Assembly: GCA_902790475.1 (NCBI GenBank)
Contig: CADASG010000020.1
Span: 1 to 45,458 of the forward strand
Direction of reading: 5' to 3'
Length of the DNA: 45,458 nucleotides
Origin: an uncultured Ruminococcus sp.
GTDB taxonomy: Bacteria; Bacillota; Clostridia; Oscillospirales; Acutalibacteraceae
Part shown: positions 36,456 to 44,716 of the stretch, one piece after another
Numbering within the stretch: position 1 is the first letter of the stretch
Layout of the letters: each line of letters begins with the position of its first letter
Notes under the pieces: model-generated
What the model was told of the DNA's origin: nothing
Seen by the model: the letters and a program-made list of their open reading frames with translations, nothing else
The model's database searches: none
Position numbers and translations under genes: made by a program

Positions 36456-37858
36456 TTCTTTACAATTCACTGGGACAGACCAAACAGGAGTTTGTCCCCT
36501 ATTCGGACAAGCAGGTCAATATGTACACCTGCGGACCCACGGTATACCACTACGCGCATATCGGCAATCTGCGCACCTACATAATGGAAGATGTGCTCGA
36601 AAAGTATCTGCGCTTTGCAGGCTACAACGTCAACCGCGTGATGAACATCACCGACGTAGGTCATTTGTCGAGCGACGCGGATACAGGTGAGGATAAGATG
36701 CTGGCAGGAGCCAAGCGCGAACACAAAACCGTGCTTGAGATCGCCAAATTCTATACCGACGCGTTTTTTGCAGACTGCGAAAAGCTTAATATCAAGCGCC
36801 CTGACGTGGTGGAGCCTGCCACAAACTGCATAGACGAGTTCATTCACATGATCTCCGTGCTTCTGGAAAAGGACTACGCCTATATAGCAGGCGGCAACGT
36901 GTATTTTGACACCTCCAAGCTTGACGCTTACTATGTGTTCGGCAATATGAACGAAGATGATCTCGCGGTAGGCGTGCGCGACAGCGTGGAAGAAGACCCC
37001 AACAAGCGCAATAAAACCGACTTTGTGCTGTGGTTTACCAAGTCCAAATTCGATTCTCAGGAGCTGAAATGGGAAAGCCCCTGGGGACTGGGCTACCCCG
37101 GCTGGCACATTGAGTGCTCCTGCATCAGCTACAAGCATAACGGTGAATATTTGGACATTCACTGCGGCGGCATCGACAACGCCTTCCCCCACCACACCAA
37201 CGAGATCGCCCAAAGCGAATCCTTCCTCGGTCATAAGTGGTGCAAATACTGGTTCCACGTGCTTCACCTCAACGACGCACGCGGAAAAATGAGCAAATCC
37301 AAAGGCGATTTTCTCACGGTTTCCCTGCTCGAAAGCAAGGGCTACGACCCGATCGTGTACCGCATGTTCTGCTTACAGAGCCACTACCGCAAGCCGCTTA
37401 CCTTTACCTACGAAAGCCTTGACAACACTGCGAAAGCCTATGAAAAACTTATCAATCGCATTTCCGCACTTGATAACAGCGGCGAGGTCGATCAAAACAA
37501 GGCTGACGAGCTGATCGCGTCCTTTAAGGAAGCGATGGACAACGATCTCAACACCTCTCTCGGCTTGACCTGCGTGTATGATGTGCTGAAGGCTGACGCA
37601 AACGGCGCCACAAAGCGCTATGTACTCGGAGAACTGGACAAGGTGCTGAGCCTTGATCTGCTAAAAGCTCCCAAGGAAACGACCGCTTCCGCAGACGACG
37701 CTCTTACGGCTGAGATCGACGCGCTGATAAAGCAGCGCACCGAAGCAAGAGCCAACAAGGACTGGGCGACCGCCGACGCTATCAGGGATAAGCTCAGTGC
37801 CATGAACGTTGTGGTAGTTGACACAAAGGACGGTATTAGCTGGCACTTCGCAGACTGA
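36452..37858 (+). CDS. cysS: Cysteinyl-tRNA synthetase
   Basis: A 468-residue class I synthetase. The zinc cysteine and HIGH-type motif are in MYTCGPTVYHYAHIGNLRTY (about 24-43). The second zinc ligands are in GWHIECSCIS and HHTNEIAQSE, and the KMSKS loop is GKMSKSKGDF. A C-terminal DALR-like helical domain completes the usual length. It is coupled to cysE by an ATGA overlap, as in many Firmicutes. No T-box leader was seen, in keeping with an internal operon position. Confidence 0.98.
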   Translation: MILYNSLGQTKQEFVPYSDKQVNMYTCGPTVYHYAHIGNLRTYIMEDVLEKYLRFAGYNVNRVMNITDVGHLSSDADTGEDKMLAGAKREHKTVLEIAKFYTDAFFADCEKLNIKRPDVVEPATNCIDEFIHMISVLLEKDYAYIAGGNVYFDTSKLDAYYVFGNMNEDDLAVGVRDSVEEDPNKRNKTDFVLWFTKSKFDSQELKWESPWGLGYPGWHIECSCISYKHNGEYLDIHCGGIDNAFPHHTNEIAQSESFLGHKWCKYWFHVLHLNDARGKMSKSKGDFLTVSLLESKGYDPIVYRMFCLQSHYRKPLTFTYESLDNTAKAYEKLINRISALDNSGEVDQNKADELIASFKEAMDNDLNTSLGLTCVYDVLKADANGATKRYVLGELDKVLSLDLLKAPKETTASADDALTAEIDALIKQRTEARANKDWATADAIRDKLSAMNVVVVDTKDGISWHFAD

Positions 37859-37879
37859 TTTTATCGAATAAAAAACTCT

Positions 37880-37920
37880 CCCTCCGCATATACATTAAGT
37901 ATAAAGCGGAGGGATTATTT
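37880..37920 (+). promoter_or_regulatory. Hairpin enclosing the ribosome binding site of the deacetylase gene
   Basis: CCCTCCGC (37880-37887) pairs perfectly with GCGGAGGG (37906-37913), with an inner stem TATAC/GTATA. The ribosome binding site GGAGGG is the downstream arm, 7 bases before the ATG. The structure could be a weak cysS terminator, a translational switch, or both. Confidence 0.7.
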
Positions 37921-38691
37921 ATGAAACTGATTCTACTGACAAAGCGCAGCCTGATAACGCTGGGGCTTAGCCTGATGATAGGCGTTACAGCCGCTACCGT
38001 TGCCGTTACCTCGACCGTTCGGGCGGTTCAGACAGCCGCAGAACCGCGCAAGATCCCCGTTTACCGAGTTGAAAGCGATAAAAAACAGGTGGCGATCTCC
38101 TTTGACGCGGCGTGGGGCAACGAGCAAACCGAGGAGCTGCTGAAAATACTGGACGACCACAAGGTAAAAGCGACATTTTTCCTTGTAGGAAGCTGGGTCG
38201 ATAAATACCCCGAAAGTGTTAAAAGCATCGCCGCGCACGGGAATGATATCGGCAACCACAGCGACACGCATCCGCACATGCCCTCGCTTGAACAAGGCAA
38301 AGCACAAAACGAAATCTCAGCCTGCAACCATAAGATCGAGAAGCTGACGGGCAAAGCCCCTACCCTGTTCCGTCCTCCATACGGCGACTACGACAATATG
38401 GTTGTGGACTGTGTAAACGATCTTGGTATGTACTGTGTTCAGTGGGACGTCGATTCCTTAGACTGGAAAGACCCTACCCCTGAGCAGATGACAAAAACTG
38501 TTGTTGATAAGGTGACAGACGGCTCTATAGTACTGATGCACAACGGCGCAAAAAATACCCCTGCCGCGCTGCCCGGGATAATCGAGGGCATTAAAGACAA
38601 GGGATTTGATATCGTTCTGATAAAGGATCTGATCCCCGAGGGTGAGTATTACACGGATGTGCAGGGAGAGCTGCATTTGACTGAAAACTGA
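37921..38691 (+). CDS. pdaB: Polysaccharide deacetylase, PdaB-like
   Basis: A 256-residue secreted NodB-type deacetylase. A membrane anchor or signal segment is at about 10-33. The NodB core starts at VAISFDAAWGNEQTEELL, where the usual FDDGP is replaced by FDAAWG as in sporulation PdaB proteins. The metal histidines are in NHSDTHPHM and the RPPYGDYD motif is intact. Family members act on peptidoglycan during spore formation or cortex maintenance. A role here is inferred. It directly follows cysS, with its ribosome binding site buried in a hairpin. Confidence 0.88.
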   Translation: MKLILLTKRSLITLGLSLMIGVTAATVAVTSTVRAVQTAAEPRKIPVYRVESDKKQVAISFDAAWGNEQTEELLKILDDHKVKATFFLVGSWVDKYPESVKSIAAHGNDIGNHSDTHPHMPSLEQGKAQNEISACNHKIEKLTGKAPTLFRPPYGDYDNMVVDCVNDLGMYCVQWDVDSLDWKDPTPEQMTKTVVDKVTDGSIVLMHNGAKNTPAALPGIIEGIKDKGFDIVLIKDLIPEGEYYTDVQGELHLTEN

Positions 38692-38712
38692 AAAAAAGAA
38701 TAATTCAAAAGA

Positions 38713-38741
38713 TTGACAAATTTTTATTATTCATATATAAT
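38713..38741 (+). promoter_or_regulatory. Perfect consensus promoter upstream of the YcxB-like gene
   Basis: -35 TTGACA (38713-38718), 17-bp spacer, -10 TATAAT (38736-38741). Transcription would start near 38748, giving a leader of about 130 bases before the gene. Confidence 0.85.
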
Positions 38742-38747
38742 AAACGT

Positions 38748-38833
38748 AAAGAAACGGCATCGGCTGTTTCGCAAAGGGATTAAATTCGCTTATTTAACCG
38801 CTTGTGTTGCAGCACAGGCGGTTGTTTCTTTAT
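38748..38833 (+). ncRNA. Structured leader or small RNA ending in a terminator
   Basis: Starting just after a perfect promoter, the region has three stems: GAAACGGC/GCTGTTTC (38751-38770), TTAAAT/ATTTAA, and AACCGCTTGTG/CACAGGCGGTT (38796-38823, one G-U pair). The last is followed by a T-rich GTTTCTTTAT. The whole could be an attenuator for the YcxB-like gene or a free small RNA of about 85 bases. It does not match a riboswitch class I recognise. Confidence 0.5.
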
Positions 38834-38880
38834 GGTCAAGGCAATTCAAGCATGTCGATCAAATTTGAACGGAGGATAAA

Positions 38881-39396
38881 ATGAAAATAAACGTGAATGT
38901 AAACGAAAACGATTTCATTAAATTTAATGAATACTATATGAAAAACTCAAGTCAGGGAAAGCGGTCTACCCTGCTGTCAAGGCTTCTTCTTCCTGCTGTT
39001 TTTCTGGTGATTATCATGATCTGTCTTGTCGCAAAAGCAGATTTCACGGTAATTATTCTTGAAGTCATTATTTTTTCAATTACCACTGTCGTTTGGGAAC
39101 TGAAAATACCTGCTTTTATTCGCAATAATATCAAACGAAGCATTGAAACAGTAAAGAATGACGGCAAGCTTCCTTATCACGAGAATGCCGAATTTGAGTT
39201 CAACGATGAAGCAATTATCGAAACAACCCCAAATTCTGTTTTAAAAATCAAATACTCCGATGTATTGTCCGTAAAATCAACAGATGAATACATATATATC
39301 TTTTTCGGTGCAACACAGGCGTTTATTATTCCGCGCAGATGTATCGGAAATGAATATGATTTGGAAGAGTTTTTAAAGGAACGTGTCAGGAAATAA
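38881..39396 (+). CDS. YcxB-like membrane protein
   Basis: A 171-residue protein with two adjacent hydrophobic segments (about 31-50 and 53-75) followed by a C-terminal cytoplasmic domain. The late part (IKYSDVLSVKSTDEYIYIFF, then FIIPRRCIG) resembles the YcxB-like C-terminal domain found in many Firmicutes membrane proteins. No function is established. GGAGG lies before the ATG. It has its own strong promoter and structured leader, and is more AT-rich than the preceding operon. Confidence 0.72.
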   Translation: MKINVNVNENDFIKFNEYYMKNSSQGKRSTLLSRLLLPAVFLVIIMICLVAKADFTVIILEVIIFSITTVVWELKIPAFIRNNIKRSIETVKNDGKLPYHENAEFEFNDEAIIETTPNSVLKIKYSDVLSVKSTDEYIYIFFGATQAFIIPRRCIGNEYDLEEFLKERVRK

Positions 39397-39445
39397 AGCA
39401 CCCTGACAAATCATTCAAGTATTATAAAGAAAATGGATATTGCCA

Positions 39446-39481
39446 AAAAGGGCAGACACCGAATCTCGGCGTCTGCCCTTT
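39446..39481 (-). terminator. Terminator of the L,D-transpeptidase gene
   Basis: On the minus strand, AAAGGGCAGAC pairs perfectly with GTCTGCCCTTT, with an inner CCGA/TCGG stem, followed by TTTTT. It may also stop plus-strand transcripts from the YcxB-like gene. Confidence 0.85.
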
Positions 39482-39497
39482 GATGTATGAGATTAAA

Positions 39498-40910
39498 TCA
39501 ATATACGATAACGGGGGTGTTCCAGGTGGTGTTTTCCCAAACCTTGACTACCGCACTTCTCGGTGTGTTTACGCAGCCGTGAGAGCCGTTGCCGTTGTAT
39601 ATGCTTCCGCCGAAGCTTGAACGCCAGCTTGCGTCATGGATACCGCAGCCTCCGCAGAACGCCATCCAATACTCAACGAATGAGGAGTATCCGGGACCCG
39701 TCAGGGTGGTGTTGCGTGCGCGTGAATAAATCCTGTGGAAGCCCTTGGGTGTGTTGTGAACGCCGTCGTTGTTGCCTGTAACAACGTCTGTACTTACGAC
39801 AAGGTTTCCGTTTTTGTAAACCCACATATGCTGAGCACTGATGCTGATCTCAACATAGGAACCGCCAACGCTCTTGCTGTATGCGCCCGAGGTAACCGTG
39901 CAGGCTTTTGTAGTATAGGTACCGCAAACCTTGGTATTGGAAGCACCGACATACTTATAAGGACGAACGCGGAAGTAGTATGTCTTGTTGTTGGTCAGGT
40001 TTTTGGTGGTGTAATAGTTGCTCTTTGTAGTTCCCAGCTGAGTAAAGCCTGAGGACTTGTTGGTGGAGTAGAAAATATCGTAGCCCTGAGCATATGCGTT
40101 GTGGTTCCAAAGCAGATTTACCTTTGACAGTCTGGAAACCGCCGTGAATCCGGGAGCGCACATACCTGCGACAAATCTTACGACATTGCCTGCGGAATTA
40201 TACTCGCCGCCGTAGAGATTACGGTACGCCACGACCTTATAATAATATGCTCTTCCCTGCTCGGTGGCAGTGTCGGCAAAAGTGGTGGTCTTGTTGTTGT
40301 TGATGGTTTTATAGAGCTTGTAGCTTCCGTCGGTCTTGTAGCAGGCACGGTAGATCTTGTAGCCTGTTGCGCGGTCGTTGCGGTTCCACTTCATCTCATT
40401 GAGAGTAGAAGCGCGTGAAGCATAAAGACCTGTGACCTTGGCAGGCTGGGTAGCTGTCTTTTTCTGAGTAGCCTGACCCTCGATCTTCTTGCCGTCAACC
40501 TTGAGGTAAGCCGAAACCTTGAACCAATACTGAGTGGTGTGCTTAAGGTTTTTAACTGTGACCGTGGGAGAAGTAACATCCGCTACTCGGGTGTATTTTC
40601 CGCCGTCTGCGTTAAGACAGTATACATAATAACCCGAAGCTCCCTGAACACGATCCCAAGTCAAGGTGACCAAGTTGGTTTCAAAGCTTGTCTTTACGAT
40701 GTTCTTGACATTGCCCACAACGGTAACGGGAAGAACCTCTCCCTGATTTGCCGCAACCATTGCCGCTTCCTTTGATTCGGGAGCCGGAACAGAGGCAGCC
40801 ACCGGGCTCTTATCCTCTGCCGCCGAGAAGGTTCCGACGATAACCGACATGGAGAATACCAAAACCGCCGCAAGAACAATTGCTATGATCCTTTTGCTGC
40901 TGAATTTCAT
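39498..40910 (-). CDS. Secreted L,D-transpeptidase with three fibronectin type III domains
   Basis: A 470-residue exported protein. Signal segment at about 8-30, then three FnIII-like domains (about 68-155, 157-250, 252-340) with repeated Tyr-x-Val/Phe-x-Val-x-Ala/Pro-Tyr strands. A C-terminal YkuD domain (352-470) has the catalytic HGCVNTP motif (Cys446) and the upstream GIHDASW histidine (His425). It would cross-link peptidoglycan or attach wall proteins, with FnIII domains as spacers. An ATG six codons earlier is in frame, but AGAGGG lies six bases before ATG 40910. Confidence 0.93.
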   Translation of the reverse strand: MKFSSKRIIAIVLAAVLVFSMSVIVGTFSAAEDKSPVAASVPAPESKEAAMVAANQGEVLPVTVVGNVKNIVKTSFETNLVTLTWDRVQGASGYYVYCLNADGGKYTRVADVTSPTVTVKNLKHTTQYWFKVSAYLKVDGKKIEGQATQKKTATQPAKVTGLYASRASTLNEMKWNRNDRATGYKIYRACYKTDGSYKLYKTINNNKTTTFADTATEQGRAYYYKVVAYRNLYGGEYNSAGNVVRFVAGMCAPGFTAVSRLSKVNLLWNHNAYAQGYDIFYSTNKSSGFTQLGTTKSNYYTTKNLTNNKTYYFRVRPYKYVGASNTKVCGTYTTKACTVTSGAYSKSVGGSYVEISISAQHMWVYKNGNLVVSTDVVTGNNDGVHNTPKGFHRIYSRARNTTLTGPGYSSFVEYWMAFCGGCGIHDASWRSSFGGSIYNGNGSHGCVNTPRSAVVKVWENTTWNTPVIVY

Positions 40911-41038
40911 AGATTTCCCTCTTTTCATTATCTTTGAGTTTATAACTTCCCGAGCTTGCAGTCACGCAAAACTCATTTGTCAATTATAAACTCTCCCCAT
41001 GAAATATTTTACAATATTATGTCCGTGAACAAACAGAT

Positions 41039-41569
41039 TCAATCGTCACGCTCCGACACAGCCTTGTATACCTCAGCCTTTAGCCGTTCAAAGGGCGTGT
41101 CCTTTTGGCGTATAATGTCCTGCGCTGTCAGCTTGACAAGCTTGCGCGGATTAACGCTTGACGCATCGGACTGCGCGTGCATCTGAATCACAATATCTTC
41201 ATGCTGTATCAGCGCAAAAAGCTGGCTGAGCGAAGTTGTTTCCTCTATCAACCGCAAAAGCTCCTGCTTTGACTTGTGCTGATATCCGTGCGCAATAGTC
41301 GGCTTCGGCGCGTCCACCTGACCTGTTACCGAACGGATCACCTCAGCCTTGAGGCGTGCAAAAGGGTTGTCGGTTTCGGTCACGGGCTTGGGCGGCGCGA
41401 GCTTTTTGGGAGAGAGATTTGACGCTCCCGACTGCGCGTGCATTTGGATTTGTATATGTTCCTTTTGAATGAGCGCGAACAACTGACTCAGAGTCTTCGT
41501 CTCTTCGATCTCTTTTACTAACTGAGCCTTGGATTGATGTCGGAAGGATTTACTGTCTAACGCATTCAT
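41039..41569 (-). CDS. Unrecognised protein with a tandem-duplicated domain of about 75 residues
   Basis: A 176-residue cytoplasmic protein (no signal peptide or membrane segment) made of two copies of one module, at about 9-85 and 95-174. Each copy carries SLSQLFALIQ, then IQMHAQS-x-AS-x3-P-x-KL, and ends with PF-x-RLKAEV. The copies are about 60-65% identical by eye. The invariant core is TLSQLFALIQ-x-E-x-I-x-IQMHAQS. I do not recognise the family, and no catalytic or metal motif is evident. It has its own promoter (41618-41646) and lies between two envelope genes. The ribosome binding site is poor or very close (GAAAGG just before the ATG). Confidence 0.75.
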   Translation of the reverse strand: MNALDSKSFRHQSKAQLVKEIEETKTLSQLFALIQKEHIQIQMHAQSGASNLSPKKLAPPKPVTETDNPFARLKAEVIRSVTGQVDAPKPTIAHGYQHKSKQELLRLIEETTSLSQLFALIQHEDIVIQMHAQSDASSVNPRKLVKLTAQDIIRQKDTPFERLKAEVYKAVSERDD

Positions 41570-41617
41570 CCTTTCACCAACCTTTCAAACGCTCCTCACT
41601 TAATTTCCATAATAGTT

Positions 41618-41646
41618 ATTATACTGAAATTTTGCAGAGAATTCAA
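41618..41646 (-). promoter_or_regulatory. Promoter of the tandem-duplicated protein gene
   Basis: On the minus strand, -35 TTGAAT (41641-41646), 17-bp spacer, perfect -10 TATAAT (41618-41623), about 50 bases before the start codon. Confidence 0.65.
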
Positions 41647-41667
41647 TAGTAAAAACGCCAATAAATA

Positions 41668-41696
41668 TTTACAATCTTTTAATTTTATGATATAGT
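41668..41696 (+). promoter_or_regulatory. Likely promoter of the GH25 lysozyme gene
   Basis: -35 TTTACA (41668-41673), 17-bp spacer, -10 TATAGT (41691-41696). A second, weaker possibility uses TTGTAA near 41709 with TATAAC. They are divergent from the promoter at 41618-41646. Confidence 0.5.
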
Positions 41697-41767
41697 TTTT
41701 TAATAAGATTGTAAACATTCTTTTAAAGCATATAACCGCAGAAATACTAACAAAAGGGAATGATAAC

Positions 41768-42730
41768 ATGAGAAAATTTTTATCTGTAATTACTATTGGT
41801 TCAATGCTTATGACTGCTGCTTTTTGCGGCTGCTCGCAGCAAAATCAATCATCGCCTGCCTCGGGAGCTGCTACAGCAAACGACAGTAAAACTTCGTCAC
41901 CGGCTTCCGCAGATTCTTCTGCGTATACTTCCGCTGCCGGTTCGGAAAACTCCGCAGGCTCTTCCGGTAAAAAAGTCCGCGTGAGCGACAGCGCTTTGGG
42001 GCAGATCTGGATAGACGTGCTTGAAGGAGTAAAAAAGAACACGCTGAACAACGAAAGCTTCACCTCCGACGGCACCTTTAAATACTACGGTGAAAACGGC
42101 AATCCGTCGTCGCTCGTGGGAATCGACGTGTCAAGCTACAACGGCGATATCGACTGGAGCAGTGTAAAGAACAGCGGAGTTGACTTTGTTATGGTTCGTT
42201 TGGGAGGACGCGGCTACGGCGAGGACGGAACACTGTATCAGGACGACCGTGCAGCGGAATATATAAAAGGCGCTCAGGCGGCAGGTCTGAAAGCAGGAGG
42301 CTACTTCTTCTCGCAGGCAGTCACCAATGACGAGGCGGTTGAGGAGGCCGACAAGGTCAAGGAGATCTTGGGCGACCTGAAGCCCGACTTTCCGATCGCC
42401 TATGACTGGGAGATCATAAAGGAAGATGAAGCGCGCACCGATAAAGTAAGCGCCGAGCAGGCAACAGACTGTGCGAACGCTTTTTGCCGGCAAATAGCCG
42501 CTCACGGTTATACTCCTATGCTCTATTCCACAAGCCGTGAGCTTTACTTCAAGTATGACCTGTCCAAACTCGCCGACATTGACATATGGTACAGCGAATA
42601 TGAGGACACGCCCGGATTTTACTATCAGTTTTCCATGTGGCAGTACAGCAAAACCGGTCAGGTAGACGGTATAGAGGGAACTGTGGATTTGAACATTTGC
42701 TTTACCGATATAGCCGATTACGCAAAATAA
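41768..42730 (+). CDS. GH25 lysozyme-like lipoprotein
   Basis: A 320-residue surface lipoprotein. A short signal peptide ends at FCGC (lipid Cys about 22), followed by a Ser/Ala/Thr-rich linker to about 68. The catalytic GH25 domain occupies about 116-320: D120 in GIDVSSYNGDIDW, and D213/E215 in the AYDWEII motif, which holds the catalytic acid. The C-terminal strand MWQYSKTGQVDGIEGTVDLN is typical. GH25 enzymes cut the N-acetylmuramic acid to N-acetylglucosamine bond of peptidoglycan. As an anchored lipoprotein it probably remodels the cell's own wall. AAAGGGA precedes the start. Confidence 0.93.
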   Translation: MRKFLSVITIGSMLMTAAFCGCSQQNQSSPASGAATANDSKTSSPASADSSAYTSAAGSENSAGSSGKKVRVSDSALGQIWIDVLEGVKKNTLNNESFTSDGTFKYYGENGNPSSLVGIDVSSYNGDIDWSSVKNSGVDFVMVRLGGRGYGEDGTLYQDDRAAEYIKGAQAAGLKAGGYFFSQAVTNDEAVEEADKVKEILGDLKPDFPIAYDWEIIKEDEARTDKVSAEQATDCANAFCRQIAAHGYTPMLYSTSRELYFKYDLSKLADIDIWYSEYEDTPGFYYQFSMWQYSKTGQVDGIEGTVDLNICFTDIADYAK

Positions 42731-42837
42731 TACCACGGTAAAGCCGCTAAAGCATTAATACTATTTGTTTATCTATTTCAATGTCTATACATAACGTATA
42801 ATTAATTTTAAGAATTATTGTATATTATTCTTTTCAT

Positions 42838-42883
42838 AAACGGAGATTTTCACGGAAAAACTGTGGATATCTCCGTTTTTTAT
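42838..42883 (+). terminator. Terminator downstream of the GH25 gene
   Basis: AAACGGAGAT pairs with ATCTCCGTTT, with an inner CAC/GTG stem, followed by TTTTTTATTT. It lies about 105 bases after the stop codon. Confidence 0.8.
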
Positions 42884-42891
42884 TTCTAATA

Positions 42892-42919
42892 TTGAAAAAT
42901 CAGGATAATTTGTTATAAT
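42892..42919 (+). promoter_or_regulatory. Promoter of the M23 peptidase gene
   Basis: -35 TTGAAA (42892-42897), 16-bp spacer, perfect -10 TATAAT (42914-42919), 64 bases before the TTG start. Confidence 0.65.
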
Positions 42920-42983
42920 GGATAGTGGAATAAGTATATGACAGAATTGTAATAAGTTCAGTGAAAAGATAGGAGAATTCGAT

Positions 42984-44273
42984 TTGGAAACAAAATTCAT
43001 AGGTTTGGACGGCTTTGAGGAAATCGAGCCTATCCCAAGCGCACGCTACACACCGCAAAAAGGCAAGAGCGGCAAGCCTCAGCACGCCTCTTATCAGGTC
43101 GGAGAGCACAAGATCGTCAGAAAAAAGATCGTTCTTGCGGCAGTAACCTCAATGACAGCCGTGCTGCTCTCCTGCGTCACCGTGGCAAACGCACTGGGTG
43201 CTCAGAGTGATAAAAAACAAAAAATGCAGCCGACCGATCCGACATTGCCCGCATTGGTATCGACCGTAGATTCAGTAGATTCAGTAAACTCCGTGGATTC
43301 CGCGCCTTCGGCTACCCCCGACGAGCAAAAGCTCTGCGGACTGTATGTGGACAACGAGCTCATAGGCGTAACCTCCAACAAAACAGCGCTTGAGAAAGCC
43401 CTCAAAAAAGTCCTTGACGATTATAAAAAGGGCTATGACGCACAGACCACAACGGAATTTGCCAATGAGGTCGAGGTGCGCGAGCTGCCATATGAAGAAA
43501 AAAAGACGCTGACCGCCGAAGAGCTTGTTGACCTCGGTATGGATAAATTCAGCATCAACCTTGCGACCGACTATATTTACAAGGAAGAAACCGATTTCGA
43601 CACCGACTATACTTATGACGACAGCAAGCCCTCCACTTACAGCAAAACCGTAAAGAAGGGCAAAAAGGGCGTTACCGAATGGACGGTACGCTACACCTTC
43701 ACCGACGGCGAGATCACCGATTCCGAGATCACAGGCTCCAAGGAAACCCAAAAGGTGCAAAACGAGGAGATCGTGATAGGCACAGGCGAGGACATCGAAG
43801 ACAGTGACGACGGTTACAGCGAAGATTCAAGCTACAGCGGCGATACAGACGACGGCGATGACCGGCAAGCCGACTACACCACGGGAAGCTCGGGCAGCTT
43901 TATTTGGCCTCTCCCCCACACTCACAACCTTACCAGCCTTTTTGAATGGCGTTGGGGCAGAATGCACAACGGTATCGACATCGCAGGCGGCGACGACTAC
44001 GGACAGCCTATTATCGCGTCTGACAGCGGTACGGTCACCTGGTCGGGCAACGACGGCGGCGGCTACGGCAACTACGTTATTATAGATCACGGCAACGGTT
44101 ATTCCACCGTATACGGTCACGCGTGTGAGCTCGCATGTGAAACGGGCGATTATGTGGAACAGGGTCAGACCATAGCTTATGTCGGCTCCACCGGCAACTC
44201 AACCGGTCCGCACCTTCACTTTGAGATCCGCGAAAACGACGACCCCGTCGATCCGCTTGGATTTGTAGGCTGA
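42984..44273 (+). CDS. Membrane-anchored M23 (LytM-type) peptidase with G5-like domain
   Basis: A 429-residue protein with a 45-residue basic cytoplasmic N-terminus and one membrane segment (about 48-70), followed by a linker with VDSV repeats. The next domain (about 108-190) begins LCGLYVDNELIGVTSN. A G5-like domain (about 205-270) follows, then an acidic Ser/Asp linker and a C-terminal M23 domain (about 305-429). The zinc ligands are in MHNGIDIAGG and PHLHFEI, with the catalytic YGHA. It probably cleaves peptidoglycan cross-links. The start is TTG 42984 with AGGAG upstream, and no in-frame ATG is near. Confidence 0.92.
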   Translation: METKFIGLDGFEEIEPIPSARYTPQKGKSGKPQHASYQVGEHKIVRKKIVLAAVTSMTAVLLSCVTVANALGAQSDKKQKMQPTDPTLPALVSTVDSVDSVNSVDSAPSATPDEQKLCGLYVDNELIGVTSNKTALEKALKKVLDDYKKGYDAQTTTEFANEVEVRELPYEEKKTLTAEELVDLGMDKFSINLATDYIYKEETDFDTDYTYDDSKPSTYSKTVKKGKKGVTEWTVRYTFTDGEITDSEITGSKETQKVQNEEIVIGTGEDIEDSDDGYSEDSSYSGDTDDGDDRQADYTTGSSGSFIWPLPHTHNLTSLFEWRWGRMHNGIDIAGGDDYGQPIIASDSGTVTWSGNDGGGYGNYVIIDHGNGYSTVYGHACELACETGDYVEQGQTIAYVGSTGNSTGPHLHFEIRENDDPVDPLGFVG

Positions 44274-44330
44274 TTAAGTTAATCAAACAAGAAGATCTAA
44301 AGAAGCAAAACTTTATACCAAATACAAATA

Positions 44331-44390
44331 AAACGCTGTTATGAAATGACTTTGCTCTATTGACAAATGCCGCTTCATAACAGCGTTTTT
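44331..44390 (+). terminator. Terminator downstream of the M23 peptidase gene
   Basis: AACGCTGTTATGAA and TTCATAACAGCGTT form a perfect 14-bp stem with a 28-base loop, followed by TTTTT. Confidence 0.85.
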
Positions 44391-44506
44391 AGGACAATAA
44401 AAAGATACTTTATGATAAAGCATTACCATTACAACTCAAAAGTAATTGATAATGCTTGAGCATAAAGATACCGTATACAGAATAAAAGAGGCTAAATCTT
44501 AAATCA

Positions 44507-44716
44507 TCAGCCAAAGTAAAACAAATCTTCAAATTTTTTATCTAAAGCAACACAAAGAATCAATGCAAGCTTTGCTGTAGGATTGAACTGCCCTGTCTCG
44601 ATAGAGCTGATCGTGTTTCGCGATACACCGACGAGATTTGCAAGAGCCTGTTGAGAGAGTCCTGCCTGCTGTCTTGCTTGCTTAAGGTTATTTTTTAAAT
44701 CTAACTTATTGTCCAT
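44507..44716 (-). CDS. XRE-family helix-turn-helix regulator
   Basis: A 69-residue single-domain regulator of the Cro/CI (XRE) type. The helix-turn-helix LSQQALANLVGVSRNTISSI at about 20-39 is typical of small YozG/YgzD-type repressors. The C-terminal FEDLFYFG is the common tail. Its ATG overlaps the end of the membrane-protein gene by 11 bases, so expression is coupled. It is the obvious candidate to bind the twin GACAAGT palindromes at the operon promoter. Confidence 0.92.
   Translation of the reverse strand: MDNKLDLKNNLKQARQQAGLSQQALANLVGVSRNTISSIETGQFNPTAKLALILCVALDKKFEDLFYFG

Noticed and set aside
36467-37267. Minus-strand open frame of 266 codons opposite cysS
   Set aside because: Antisense shadow of an intact synthetase gene without a ribosome binding site or known domain.
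43261-43310. Tandem repeat in the M23 peptidase gene (VDSV units)
   Set aside because: Only about four short imperfect units within a linker. This is ordinary low-complexity linker sequence rather than a functional repeat.
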